From Planococcaceae bacterium UBA3378 (GTDB lineage Bacteria; Bacillota; Bacilli; Bacillales_A; Planococcaceae), in NCBI GenBank assembly GCA_002359075.1, contig DEQA01000320.1, forward strand, positions 1-23,267: a DNA stretch of 23,267 bases. The letters run 5' to 3'. The notes under the pieces are model-generated. The model was not told the origin of the DNA. It did not search any database and saw nothing but the letters and a program-made list of their open reading frames with translations. Each line of letters opens with the position of its first letter. Positions within the stretch are counted from its first letter, which is position 1. Below are positions 14,419 to 22,001 of the stretch, piece after piece. The translations under genes and the position numbers were made by a program.

Positions 14419-17400
14419 ATGGATATAAAAGTTACGCAGAAAATCATAAAAGACATGTGCGGTACCGCCTCCTTCAAAAGAGGGGAAGCTTATTACCGGA
14501 CGAATAAAGTAACGGTAACGGATGATAGTATAAACCGGTGTACCGCTGTTGTAAGAGGAGCAGAGGATTTTCAGGTCACTATTGAAAAAGATGTGTCCGG
14601 CCGGATAAAGACGACCTGCAGCTGCCCTGATCTCGGGGATTTCAGCAAAAGCTGTCAGCATGTTGCCGCGGTTTTGCTGGCGATTCAGGAGAGAAAACGG
14701 CAGGATCATTCGCCTGCTGTATTAGCAGGGCAATTGAGTGAAGGACAGATGTCGGAAGGGATTTTATCGCTTTTTCAGGAAGGTCATGGGCGAAAAAGCC
14801 GGCATCAGCTTCATTTTGAAAAAAGGCGTGTGCTAGACGTTAAGTTTTCGCTTAAACCTTATTTCCTTGAAAAGGGACAACGTTTATTCGGTGTGGAATT
14901 ATTTATTGGCGAGATGAAAATTTCCCCTGTCCGCCTGTTTCTTCAGCATGTAAAGCTGGGGAGAGCCTGCGCCTTATCACCTACAGTCATCTTTGATCCC
15001 GAGGAGCATTGCTTTATTGATGAAGTGGATGCTGTACTGCATGAGTTAAGCCATGTCGTGCGGGATGAAATGGCTTTATTTGAAACACTGCCGCATGATA
15101 TCGGTAATGCGGCTCGTACAGACGTGCTGTTTATTCCTCCTTCTGCCTGGAGAGTGCTTCTTCCATTACTTTTGCAACTGCCGGACATATGGATTGAGCA
15201 GGAAGGGCAAGCACCTCAGCACCTGCAGCTCGTAAAAGGGCTGCCTCCGCTGCAATTTCAGGTGGGGGAAGGGCATAGCGGGTATGAATTGATCGTTAGA
15301 GGCTTTGATCGATTGCTGTTTTTTAGTGCTTATCATGTCGTGTTAGACGGCGGAAGGATCTTTCAGCTGAATGAGGAAGACAGTGAACGGCTTACAGAAC
15401 TGCAGGAAATGCTTGTAGCCCCGCATAGGAATTATGTACCCATTCCTGATGCTCAGCTGCAGATATTCCTGAACAAAGTAGTGCCGGGTTTGAGAAAATT
15501 AGGGCAGGTGGAGCTGTCAAAGCAGATCACAGAGAAAATGATGAAAACACCCCTTGTGGCAAAACTGTACTTAGACCGGCTGAAAAATAGGCTGCTGGCA
15601 GGGCTTGAGTTTCATTATGATCATATTGTTATTCAGCCGTTAGAGGAGATGGATTATCTGACGGGGCCGTTAATTATCAGGGATGACAAAAAAGAACAGG
15701 AAATTCTGGAGATGATGGAGCACAGCGGCTTTACGAGGACGGACGGCGGGTATTTTATGCAAAATGAAGAGCTGGAATATGACTTTTTATATCATGCTCT
15801 TCCCGCGCTTCAACCGCTTGTGCAGGTTTACGCGACTACTGCTGTTCGTCATCGACTCGTCAAAAAAAGCGCTTTTCCTAAAATCGCCGTAAAGGTAAAG
15901 AAAGAACGGACAAATTGGCTGGAATTCACCTTTAAGATGGATGGGATTTCGGATGACCAAATAAAAGAGCTTTTACAGGCACTAGAATTGAAGCGGAAAT
16001 ATTACCGTTTGCCGAATGACTCGTTATTATCCCTTGAAACGAAAGAGATGGAGGAAATCAGGCGCTTCCTGCAGGCAGGGCCGGTGCAGGATGATAATTA
16101 TATGACTACGTTGGATATGCCAATAATAGAAAGCCTGAAATTTCTGGAGCTGCTAGAGGAAAGTGAAGTGTTTGCTCCGGAGGAATCATTTCAGCAGTTT
16201 CTCGATCAATTACGCCATCCCGAAGCATTAGATTTTGAAGTGCCGCAAAAGTTAAAGGATGTTTTAAGAGAGTACCAAATACAAGGCTTTAAATGGATGA
16301 AGGCTCTGGCAAGCTACGGATTTGGCGGGGTACTAGCTGATGAGATGGGGCTTGGGAAAACCGTGCAGAGTATTGCATACCTTCTTTCAGAATTAGCAGC
16401 TATACGGGCTTCCGGACAGCCTGCACTCATTGTATGTCCTTCTTCACTAACATACAATTGGCTTCACGAAATGTTGTCCTTTGCGCCGGAAATACAAGCA
16501 ATAGTCATTGATGGGAATCAGGCGGCACGAAAGGAACTGCAGCGGGGTCTTAAGGATATCGATGTTTTGATCACCTCGTACCCGTTACTCCGGCAGGATC
16601 TTTCCTGGTACGAAAAGCAAACATTCCATACGGTGTTTTTTGATGAAGCACAGGCATTTAAAAATCCGATGACCCAAACGGCGCGGGCTGTGAAAAAGAT
16701 AAAGGCTGATCACCGTTTTGGACTGACAGGTACGCCGGTAGAAAACAGCCAGGAAGAGCTTTGGGCCATTTACCATGTGGTGTTCCCGCAGCTGTTCAGG
16801 GGTCTGGAGGAATACAGTTATTTAACAAGGAAAGACATTTCACGAAGGGTCCGGCCATTTTTACTTCGCCGTCTAAAGGAAGAGGTACTTACGGAGCTAC
16901 CCGGCAAAAAAGAAGCGCTTGAATTCTCGGAGCTGCTTCCTGAACAAAAAGAACTGTATGCAGCGCTCTTGGCAAAGCTTCAATATGATACATTAAAACA
17001 TCTGGATAAAGAAAGCTTTCGGAAAAACCGCATTCGTATTTTAGCTGGATTGACGAGACTGCGTCAGATTTGCTGTCACCCAGGTCTGTTTGTAGACGGC
17101 TACACGGGAAGTTCGGCAAAATTTGAGCAACTGCTGCAGCTTTTGGAGGAATCCAGACATTCCGGAAGGAGAGTACTGATTTTCTCGCAATTTACGAAGA
17201 TGCTGGAACTCATTGGCCGGGAGATTGCGATGAAAGGCCAGGCGTATTTCTACCTAGACGGCAATACACCTTCTGAGGAAAGAGTGGAGCTGTGCAATCG
17301 ATTCAATGGGGGAGAACGGGATGTGTTTTTGATTTCGTTAAAGGCTGGTGGAACAGGGTTGAATTTAACGGGGGCCGACACGGTTATTTTATACGATCTT

Positions 17401-17625
17401 TGGTGGAATCCGGCAGTAGAGGAGCAAGCAGCGGGACGTGCGCACCGAATGGGCCAGAAAAACGCAGTGCAGATTATTAAGCTTATTGCCCGCGGTACGA
17501 TCGAAGAAAAAATGAACGAGCTTCAGGAGAAAAAGAGAGATCTTATTACGGACATTCTTGAATTTGAAGGGAATGCATCGACTACCTTAACAGAAGAGGA
17601 TATCCGGGAAATATTGATGATATAG
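14419..17625 (+). CDS. SWIM zinc-finger SNF2-family ATPase/helicase
   Basis: This 1068-residue protein is likely a DNA or nucleoprotein translocase, related to Bacillus YwqA. The N-terminus has a SWIM finger (C67, C69, C79, H81; CSC-x9-CQH). A long middle region of about 500 residues, of the kind associated with bacterial SNF2 proteins, follows. The SNF2 core has Walker A in DEMGLGKT near 640-647, the DEAQ box near 742, GLTGTPVEN near 768 and FLLRRLKEEV near 813. The second RecA domain carries LIFSQFTKML, GGTGLNLTGAD and the arginine-finger block AAGRAHRMGQ near 1003-1012. It starts at ATG 14419 after AAGGAG. It stands alone, with no restriction, methylase or phage-defence partner beside it, so a general DNA-repair or transcription-recycling role is more likely than defence. 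It is slightly longer than the usual 900-1100. Confidence 0.9.
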   Translation: MDIKVTQKIIKDMCGTASFKRGEAYYRTNKVTVTDDSINRCTAVVRGAEDFQVTIEKDVSGRIKTTCSCPDLGDFSKSCQHVAAVLLAIQERKRQDHSPAVLAGQLSEGQMSEGILSLFQEGHGRKSRHQLHFEKRRVLDVKFSLKPYFLEKGQRLFGVELFIGEMKISPVRLFLQHVKLGRACALSPTVIFDPEEHCFIDEVDAVLHELSHVVRDEMALFETLPHDIGNAARTDVLFIPPSAWRVLLPLLLQLPDIWIEQEGQAPQHLQLVKGLPPLQFQVGEGHSGYELIVRGFDRLLFFSAYHVVLDGGRIFQLNEEDSERLTELQEMLVAPHRNYVPIPDAQLQIFLNKVVPGLRKLGQVELSKQITEKMMKTPLVAKLYLDRLKNRLLAGLEFHYDHIVIQPLEEMDYLTGPLIIRDDKKEQEILEMMEHSGFTRTDGGYFMQNEELEYDFLYHALPALQPLVQVYATTAVRHRLVKKSAFPKIAVKVKKERTNWLEFTFKMDGISDDQIKELLQALELKRKYYRLPNDSLLSLETKEMEEIRRFLQAGPVQDDNYMTTLDMPIIESLKFLELLEESEVFAPEESFQQFLDQLRHPEALDFEVPQKLKDVLREYQIQGFKWMKALASYGFGGVLADEMGLGKTVQSIAYLLSELAAIRASGQPALIVCPSSLTYNWLHEMLSFAPEIQAIVIDGNQAARKELQRGLKDIDVLITSYPLLRQDLSWYEKQTFHTVFFDEAQAFKNPMTQTARAVKKIKADHRFGLTGTPVENSQEELWAIYHVVFPQLFRGLEEYSYLTRKDISRRVRPFLLRRLKEEVLTELPGKKEALEFSELLPEQKELYAALLAKLQYDTLKHLDKESFRKNRIRILAGLTRLRQICCHPGLFVDGYTGSSAKFEQLLQLLEESRHSGRRVLIFSQFTKMLELIGREIAMKGQAYFYLDGNTPSEERVELCNRFNGGERDVFLISLKAGGTGLNLTGADTVILYDLWWNPAVEEQAAGRAHRMGQKNAVQIIKLIARGTIEEKMNELQEKKRDLITDILEFEGNASTTLTEEDIREILMI

Positions 17626-17646
17626 GCATAGTGGGAAAACTTTGTA

Positions 17647-17678
17647 GGCAGCTGTTTAATTACTGCTGCCATATTTTT
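17647..17678 (+). terminator. Terminator of the SNF2 gene
   Basis: GGCAGC (17647-17652) and GCTGCC (17665-17670) form a 6-bp GC-rich stem with a 12-base loop, followed by ATATTTTT. It starts 21 bases after the stop. Confidence 0.65.
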
Positions 17679-17738
17679 GCTTCCTGTATAATTTTCCTAA
17701 AGGAATTCAAGCATATATAACTACGAGCTTTTCAATGT

Positions 17739-17789
17739 AACGAGCCATCTATCGCCGAATTTTTCGGATAGATGGCTCGTTTATTTTTC
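17739..17789. terminator. Long hairpin, second terminator
   Basis: A 14-bp outer stem (17739-17752 with 17768-17781) continues into CCGAA/TTCGG (17755-17759 with 17763-17767) after a 2-base bulge, and TTTATTTTT follows. It may back up the SNF2 terminator. It is too far from the minus-strand gene at 18009 to be tied to it firmly. Confidence 0.75.
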
Positions 17790-18008
17790 GAAGGTTTTGG
17801 GATGAAGGTTGATCAAAGTATATGCTCATATAATGTGACATCTAGCAGCTTCTGATACTGTATTTTGGATATTCCCTATGATAAAGATAGGTAAAAGAAA
17901 ATAATATAAGACGCCCCCATAAAGCTCATTCTTTTGTGAACATGCCTCTTCTGTCCCGAAGCAAAGAAGAGCTAGTAAGGGCTATTGTGGAATGAAGGAA
18001 CAAAATGA

Positions 18009-18131
18009 TTAGTAGGAGCCTTTTACGAATACAGCACCAACAATAATCAGAAGGATAAATAGCACAACGATCAACACAAATCCATTATTGTTATTACCAT
18101 AATCATAGCCTCCGCCAGCATAGTAAGACAT
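18009..18131 (-). CDS. YjcZ-family sporulation peptide
   Basis: The 40-residue peptide begins MSYYAGGGYDYGNNNNGF, has one membrane span (VLIVVLFILLIIVGAVFV) and ends in KGSY. A Gly/Tyr/Asn-rich head followed by an LIVVLFILLIIVG helix is the hallmark of the small YjcZ-type proteins of spore-forming Bacilli. They are made during sporulation, and their exact role is unknown. AAGGTGG lies 8 bases before the ATG. CATAAGATA (18164-18156 on the minus strand) resembles the CATAnnnTA -10 of late mother-cell sigma factors, though no clear -35 is seen. It is too short for ordinary ORF calling. Confidence 0.88.
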   Translation of the reverse strand: MSYYAGGGYDYGNNNNGFVLIVVLFILLIIVGAVFVKGSY

Positions 18132-18331
18132 ATAAATTCACCACCTTTCACATACTATCTTATGAGTTTCTTTTTTAAAAAAAGGTACATATGCGGAGTT
18201 TTTAATAAAAATAGCTATGTTCTGTCACGGAGCACAAAGGAAATTAAAATCTTCTCCATTGGGTATTCTCCTACTTATCCTTTCTCAGCTTTCCATATAA
18301 TAAATGTATCGATATTTTGGAGGCTGTAACA

Positions 18332-18607
18332 ATGCAAAATAACAACCGAAAGAAAAATAATGGGGCAGCTCAGGAACAACAGCCGGTGAGTCAGGCAGCT
18401 ACACTTGAGGTTATAGCTGGATTAATACTCACGTTAGGTGAGGGGCTTGCTACAGTTGCGTCTGTTCTAGCTTTACAGGAAGCACAGCAGGAAACTGAAA
18501 AAGCAGCTCTTAATGGCGGAGGAAATGTTGATTTACAAGGAATAAATCAGCAGCTGAATTATTTAACAAGGGAAATTAAAAAAATTAAAAAAACACTCAA
18601 CATATAA
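18332..18607 (+). CDS. Unknown 91-residue protein, possibly sporulation-linked
   Basis: I do not recognise the family. The head (1-24) is hydrophilic and rich in Asn, Lys and Gln. Residues 25-47 (from ATLEVIAGLILTLGEG) are hydrophobic to amphipathic, and the tail after a GGG break is a basic coiled-coil-like helix ending KKIKKTLNI. ATG 18332 has GGAGG 8 bases upstream (18319-18323); an in-frame TTG at 18317 would overlap that site. CATATAATA at 18294-18302 fits a CATAnnnTA sporulation -10. It sits between a YjcZ peptide and cwlJ, so a spore role is plausible but inferred. Confidence 0.75.
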   Translation: MQNNNRKKNNGAAQEQQPVSQAATLEVIAGLILTLGEGLATVASVLALQEAQQETEKAALNGGGNVDLQGINQQLNYLTREIKKIKKTLNI

Positions 18608-18644
18608 TTTTTACTTTTTCATCAATAATCATGCCCTGCTACAT

Positions 18645-18719
18645 TGAATCTCTTGAGAAAGGTGACAGCTTTTTACTATTTTTCGCTCTTTCACCGTAAT
18701 GCATGTCCCAAGAGATTCA
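18645..18719. repeat. Spaced inverted repeat upstream of cwlJ
   Basis: TGAATCTCTTG (18645-18655) and CAAGAGATTCA (18709-18719) are perfect 11-bp inverted copies 53 bases apart. GGTGA (18661-18665) and TCACC (18691-18695) can pair inside. No T run follows on the plus strand. It could be a structured RNA, an operator pair, or the remains of a gene end. Minus-strand frames here read partly like protein. Confidence 0.4.
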
Positions 18720-18825
18720 GCCCTATTTCCACTTTGATAAACTTTTCTCCTTTTTCTACCGCGGCCTGAAGTCGCTCCAGACACCAATGCCAATCTTTTA
18801 CATACTATATTTTTGAGGTGAAAAA

Positions 18826-19263
18826 ATGCCAAGAGTCAAATACCGGGATGCCGATATTGATTTAGTAGCAAGGATGATGCGGGCAGAGGCAGAAGGTGAA
18901 GGGCAGCAAGGGATGCTGTATGTCGGCAATGTGATTGTGAATCGCGCTGTAGCGGATTGTTTAGATTTTAGAGATGTTAGGACAATCGAACAAGTTATTT
19001 ATCAAGTGCAAGGTGGAAATTATTCTTTTGAGGCAGTGCAAAAGGGCAATTTATTTTACGAAAGAGCAAGACCTACAGAAAGACGATTAGCAAAACAAGT
19101 GCTGGATTATTGGAGAGAGCATCCGGCAAGGTATGCTCTTTGGTACTTTAATCCGTACGCTCCGTGTCCTCCAACATGGTATGGGCAGCCATTTACCGGA
19201 CAGTTTAAAAATCATTGTTTCTATGAACCGGCAGCTGGTACATGTGAAAGTGTTTATTCCTGA
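18826..19263 (+). CDS. cwlJ: Spore cortex-lytic cell wall hydrolase CwlJ
   Basis: CwlJ hydrolyses spore cortex peptidoglycan during germination and lies in the spore coat. The 145 residues match the CwlJ pattern throughout: VARMMRAEAEGEG with the likely catalytic glutamate at 21, QGMLYVGNVIVNR near 29-41, YERARPTERRLAK near 78, ALWYFNPYAPCPPTWYGQPF near 113-132, and FKNHCFYEP near 137. There is no signal peptide, as expected for CwlJ and unlike SleB. GAGGTG precedes the ATG. CATACTATA at 18801-18809 resembles a sigma-E/K -10 but lies very close to the ribosome binding site. The usual partner gene gerQ is not next to it. Confidence 0.93.
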   Translation: MPRVKYRDADIDLVARMMRAEAEGEGQQGMLYVGNVIVNRAVADCLDFRDVRTIEQVIYQVQGGNYSFEAVQKGNLFYERARPTERRLAKQVLDYWREHPARYALWYFNPYAPCPPTWYGQPFTGQFKNHCFYEPAAGTCESVYS

Positions 19264-19298
19264 CCTGTTTGAAAGGGCAAGTGGTGCACAGGATGAAA

Positions 19299-19341
19299 AC
19301 GATTATTGAACGAGTGATATCGTTCGATAATCGTCTTTTTT
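19299..19341 (+). terminator. Terminator of cwlJ
   Basis: ACGATTATTGAACGA (19299-19313) pairs with TCGTTCGATAATCGT (19320-19334), a 15-bp stem with one G-T wobble and a 6-base loop. CTTTTTTT-type tail follows directly. It starts 36 bases after the stop. Confidence 0.92.
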
Positions 19342-19401
19342 ATTAAGGTTATAACATTCTCCTTATTCCACATGCTATTTCTATAAAAGGAGGGAGAATG
19401 G

Positions 19402-19635
19402 ATGGAGGAAAAAAAACGGCGCCCTTATCAGGAGCTATCTGATCAAGAACGGCTGGATTTGTTGGAAACACCTGAAATTAGCATTTACGATTTACACGAG
19501 GATATGCAAACGGTTGATGATATACCTATGGACGAGCTGAATCAAAAAGTCGTCACGGAAAGCAGCCAAACTCATCTTAACCGCTTTCCGGGGATGAACC
19601 ATCTCGAACGGGATGAACAGTCTGGTGAAAAGTAA
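19402..19635 (+). CDS. Unknown 77-residue acidic protein
   Basis: I do not recognise it. It is hydrophilic and acidic, with no membrane span or cysteine. It begins MEEKKRRPYQELSDQERLDL and has a Met/Asp-rich middle (HEDMQTVDDIPMDELNQK). AAAGGAGGG lies before two close ATG codons; the second (19402) opens this frame. It has its own terminator and follows cwlJ's terminator, so it is a single-gene unit. Such small acidic proteins are common in spore-formers, but no spore role can be shown here. Confidence 0.75.
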   Translation: MEEKKRRPYQELSDQERLDLLETPEISIYDLHEDMQTVDDIPMDELNQKVVTESSQTHLNRFPGMNHLERDEQSGEK

Positions 19636-19650
19636 TTGTTAAGAGGCCAA

Positions 19651-19696
19651 AAATCGCAATCGGGCGCCTTGCCTGCATTGCGATTTCTCTTCTTTC
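19651..19696. terminator. Bidirectional terminator between the 77-residue and cupin genes
   Basis: AAATCGCAAT (19651-19660) and ATTGCGATTT (19677-19686) are perfect 10-bp arms with a 16-base GC-rich loop. CTCTTCTTTCTTT follows on the plus strand, and on the minus strand the right arm ends in ATTTTT. It serves both convergent genes. Confidence 0.85.
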
Positions 19697-19697
19697 T

Positions 19698-20306
19698 TTA
19701 ATAATAGGAACGATACGGGCAGAAGGGCATATGGGTTTGAGATGGGTGAATAGATGGATGGTAGGAAGGATTTGTTCTATAAGGTGCAGGCGGGCCGATA
19801 AATAATGACGGTTTGACAGGTGCTATCGCTTTTTTCCACAGGTTCTCGTTCATACCGTAAGTGTGTGCCATAATATCAGCCGGTGTAAGCTTTAAAATAT
19901 CTGACCCTAAGATCACCTCAGGGGTAGGGGCATCAAATATGGCAAGTAAATGAGTATGATCGACAGTGGCAACCTCGTAATGCCACCAGCCTTTCGGAAC
20001 ATTGGCGACTTGGCCCGGCGTAATGCAATAGTTCTGGATTTGCTTTGTGAACGGGTTGAGGATAGAGACAGTAGCAGCCCCGGCTATACAATAAACTAAT
20101 TCAGCTGCATTTTGGTGATAATGCGGCTCTATTACATTATCCGTACTTAAATAAATATCGAGCAGTGAAATATTTTCTAATGTATTTAGCTGTTCAACGC
20201 CTAAAACATTGATTTTATTTTGCGGGTCTTTTTGAAAAAATGGACTTTTATTGATATCAAATGTGAACTGGGCGGCTGGTGAAGTATAGTCAATATTCGA
20301 AGTAAT
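19698..20306 (-). CDS. Cupin-domain protein with apparent ATT start
   Basis: The 202-residue protein carries both cupin motifs. Motif 1 reads EPHYHQNAAELVYCIAGAA (two His and a Glu for metal) and motif 2 reads PGQVANVPKGWWHYE (the third His). The set resembles single-domain relatives of the oxalate decarboxylase/germin group. A later SDILKLTPADIMAHTYGM segment also recalls that group. The C-terminal 30 residues are rich in Pro, Tyr, His and Ser, as in spore-coat proteins. No enzyme activity can be assigned. From the in-frame TAA about 60 bases upstream there is no ATG, GTG or TTG until far inside the domain. AAGGAGG (20321-20315) lies 8 bases before ATT 20306 (and 5 before ATC 20309), so a non-canonical start is the best reading. 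An ATG-based call would keep only a C-terminal piece. Confidence 0.85.
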   Translation of the reverse strand: MTSNIDYTSPAAQFTFDINKSPFFQKDPQNKINVLGVEQLNTLENISLLDIYLSTDNVIEPHYHQNAAELVYCIAGAATVSILNPFTKQIQNYCITPGQVANVPKGWWHYEVATVDHTHLLAIFDAPTPEVILGSDILKLTPADIMAHTYGMNENLWKKAIAPVKPSLFIGPPAPYRTNPSYHPSIHPSQTHMPFCPYRSYY

Positions 20307-20315
20307 GATTACTTC
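20299..20315. repeat. Perfect palindrome over the cupin start codon
   Basis: GAAGTAAT-g-ATTACTTC is an 8-bp perfect inverted repeat around one central base. It covers the proposed ATT start and touches the ribosome binding site. In RNA it can fold as GAAGT/ACTTC with a 7-base loop; in DNA it could be an operator. Confidence 0.6.
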
Positions 20316-20451
20316 CTCCTTGCAAAATGAATGGACATCTATAGCCCAGAATATGCAACGGTATTATGAAGAAATGGTTGATTGCCTAATTTGCTTTATG
20401 CAAAAACCAGATCTAGAAAAGAGGTACCGATGGACGTTTCAAAAATCTTAA
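20305..20451 (+). CDS. Doubtful 48-residue frame divergent from the cupin gene
   Basis: A plus-strand frame from ATG 20305 reads coherently (for example RYYEEMVDCLICFMQKPDL) up to a TAA at 20449-20451. It lacks a ribosome binding site and overlaps the cupin start, so it may be a decayed fragment. I do not recognise it. Confidence 0.2.
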   Translation: MITSSLQNEWTSIAQNMQRYYEEMVDCLICFMQKPDLEKRYRWTFQKS

Positions 20452-20853
20452 TGATGAAAAAAGCAGTAACCGGACATCGGTTTCTGTTATAAAGGGATGA
20501 ACGGATAGGAGAGAACATATCAAAACGGGTCTTTTTATAATAATCTGTATTTTCTATTTTAATGGAATTGAAGTGTGTGTAATAATGGATAAGTAGGAAA
20601 GTATCTGTTTTACTATGTTGTTGCGGTAAAAGGAAACTTTAGAAAAGAGGAGAATAAAATATTTCTTTTAACCGTGTGATGTAACGATCCAGAAGAAGTA
20701 GGCATTCACCGCTAATATGGACAGCGCTTAGTTTATGTTATGTCAGAAAAAGCATAGCACACGAAATAATAAGCCCAACCTAATTTAATCATTTATTAGT
20801 AACGTAGGCGTGAGAAGGGGAGCAATTCTAACTTGTAAAAAGGGGATGACACA
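20452..20853. other. Intergenic stretch, no gene supported
   Basis: This AT-rich stretch holds short broken frames. One around 20683-20757 reads NDPEEVGIHR, stop, YGQRLVYVMSEKA, which suggests a decayed gene. No firm promoter or terminator is seen. Confidence 0.35.
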
Positions 20854-21603
20854 ATGGATGCAAATCAAATGTTGACGATCAATAAACAAGGATGGGAAAA
20901 ATCAGCGGAGCGTTTTTTCGGTCGCGCTGCTCTGCCGGATTATGGGCCGTTCTCGAGGAAGGAAGATGAGCTCTGCTTATTCGGTGAGATTTCCGGAAAA
21001 CGTGTGCTTGATGTAGGCTGCGGGAGCGGACATTCCTTGCAATATATGGGGGACAACGGAGCTGCTGAATTGTGGGGAATTGATCTTTCCGCAAAACAAA
21101 TTAACGCGGCTGCCAATGTACTGAGCAATCAATCAAGTTTAGTGAAGCTTTTTGAATCACCAATGGAAGAGAATCCCGGATTGCCGAGCAATTATTTTGA
21201 TATTGTATATTCCATTTATGCGCTTGGGTGGACGATAGATTTAGACAGGACACTGTTAAATATCCAAAGCTATTTGAAGCGGGGCGGTACATTCATTTTC
21301 AGCTGGGAACATCCGATGCACGATCGACTAACCAATCAAAACGGCTCTTTTGTTTTAAATAAACCCTATGTTGAAGAGGGGCCTGAATTAAATGAGGCAT
21401 GGCATAATGAGGTTATTATCTATCATAGAAAATTAAGTACATATATAAATTCGTTAATTGCTGCCGGGTTTATCATTGAAAAAGTGATAGATGATGTTGT
21501 ACTGCCGGATGAACCGTCAGCAGACGCTTCGAAATGGTATTCAACACAGAAGGCATCATTAGTACCGGCGACTTTTATTCTTAAAGCGACAAAGAGAAGC
21601 TAA
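20854..21603 (+). CDS. Class I SAM-dependent methyltransferase
   Basis: The 249 residues hold a Rossmann-type methyltransferase domain. The SAM loop is VLDVGCGSGHS near 51-61, the acidic residue after beta-2 is in LWGIDLSAKQI near 73-83, and the post-motif block is FDIVYSIYALGW near 119-130, then LKRGGTFIFSWEHP near 146-159. It is close in pattern to the Methyltransf_11/UbiE-like group; the substrate is unknown. AAAAGGGGATG lies before the ATG at 20854. There is no cofactor-pathway partner next to it, and no clear terminator follows. Confidence 0.88.
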   Translation: MDANQMLTINKQGWEKSAERFFGRAALPDYGPFSRKEDELCLFGEISGKRVLDVGCGSGHSLQYMGDNGAAELWGIDLSAKQINAAANVLSNQSSLVKLFESPMEENPGLPSNYFDIVYSIYALGWTIDLDRTLLNIQSYLKRGGTFIFSWEHPMHDRLTNQNGSFVLNKPYVEEGPELNEAWHNEVIIYHRKLSTYINSLIAAGFIIEKVIDDVVLPDEPSADASKWYSTQKASLVPATFILKATKRS

Positions 21604-21799
21604 AGGTTACCATATGACAATCGCGCTCTGAAAAAATAGCGATGAAATGAATAGATATCGTGTTCATTTGGCACTTGATAGCTGCATCATTTCTTCGGGT
21701 GTAAAAGCTGTATAGATGTTATGCTGTTATACCTTTCCTTTCTTCCGTATAGTCACCGCTGCAACGGAGAAACTACGAAAAAAGAAAGGAGCGGTAAAG
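21604..21799. other. Short intergenic stretch
   Basis: It contains ATCGC and GCGAT arms 15 bases apart near 21617-21642, too weak to call a terminator, and nothing else I can support. Confidence 0.35.
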
Positions 21800-21940
21800 A
21801 TGAAGGATCAGCGACCGCCGCATGAGCAGTTAACAACAAAGGATAACGGCTTATCGTCGATGCAGGAAGTGATTTACCGGAAAGAGTTTAAACGGGCAGA
21901 TCAGGCGACAAAGAAAGATGAAGCCAAAGACAAAAAGTAA
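21800..21940 (+). CDS. Unknown 46-residue hydrophilic peptide
   Basis: I do not recognise it. It is highly charged, begins MKDQRPPHEQLTTKDNGLSS and ends in a Lys/Asp/Glu run (KKDEAKDKK), with no span or cysteine. ATG 21800 has AAAGGAG (21785-21791) 8 bases upstream. The frame is open further back to 21716 but that part is hydrophobic, unlike the rest, and has no ribosome binding site. A strong terminator follows within 7 bases, which supports a real one-gene unit. Confidence 0.7.
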   Translation: MKDQRPPHEQLTTKDNGLSSMQEVIYRKEFKRADQATKKDEAKDKK

Positions 21941-21946
21941 AGATAA

Positions 21947-21990
21947 ACGCCCACCGCAGTAGATCGCTATGCGGTGGGCGTCCTTATTAT
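21947..21990. terminator. Terminator, 12-bp perfect stem
   Basis: ACGCCCACCGCA (21947-21958) and TGCGGTGGGCGT (21970-21981) pair perfectly around an 11-base loop, with CCTTATTATTTG after. On the minus strand TTTAT follows, so it may also serve the convergent gene at 22002. Confidence 0.88.
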
Positions 21991-22001
21991 TTGTCTAGAC
22001 A

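Noticed and set aside
14293..14709. 138-residue minus-strand frame over the SNF2 start
   Set aside because: It overlaps the leader element and the SWIM finger coding region and has no ribosome binding site.
14419..17625. Phage-defence system around the SNF2 ATPase
   Set aside because: No methylase, nuclease, phospholipase-like or other defence partner is adjacent, and the SWIM-SNF2 layout is common in Bacillales genomes as a lone gene.
18629..18832. 67-residue minus-strand frame before cwlJ
   Set aside because: It overlaps the cwlJ ribosome binding site, has none of its own, and a different minus-strand frame looks more protein-like.
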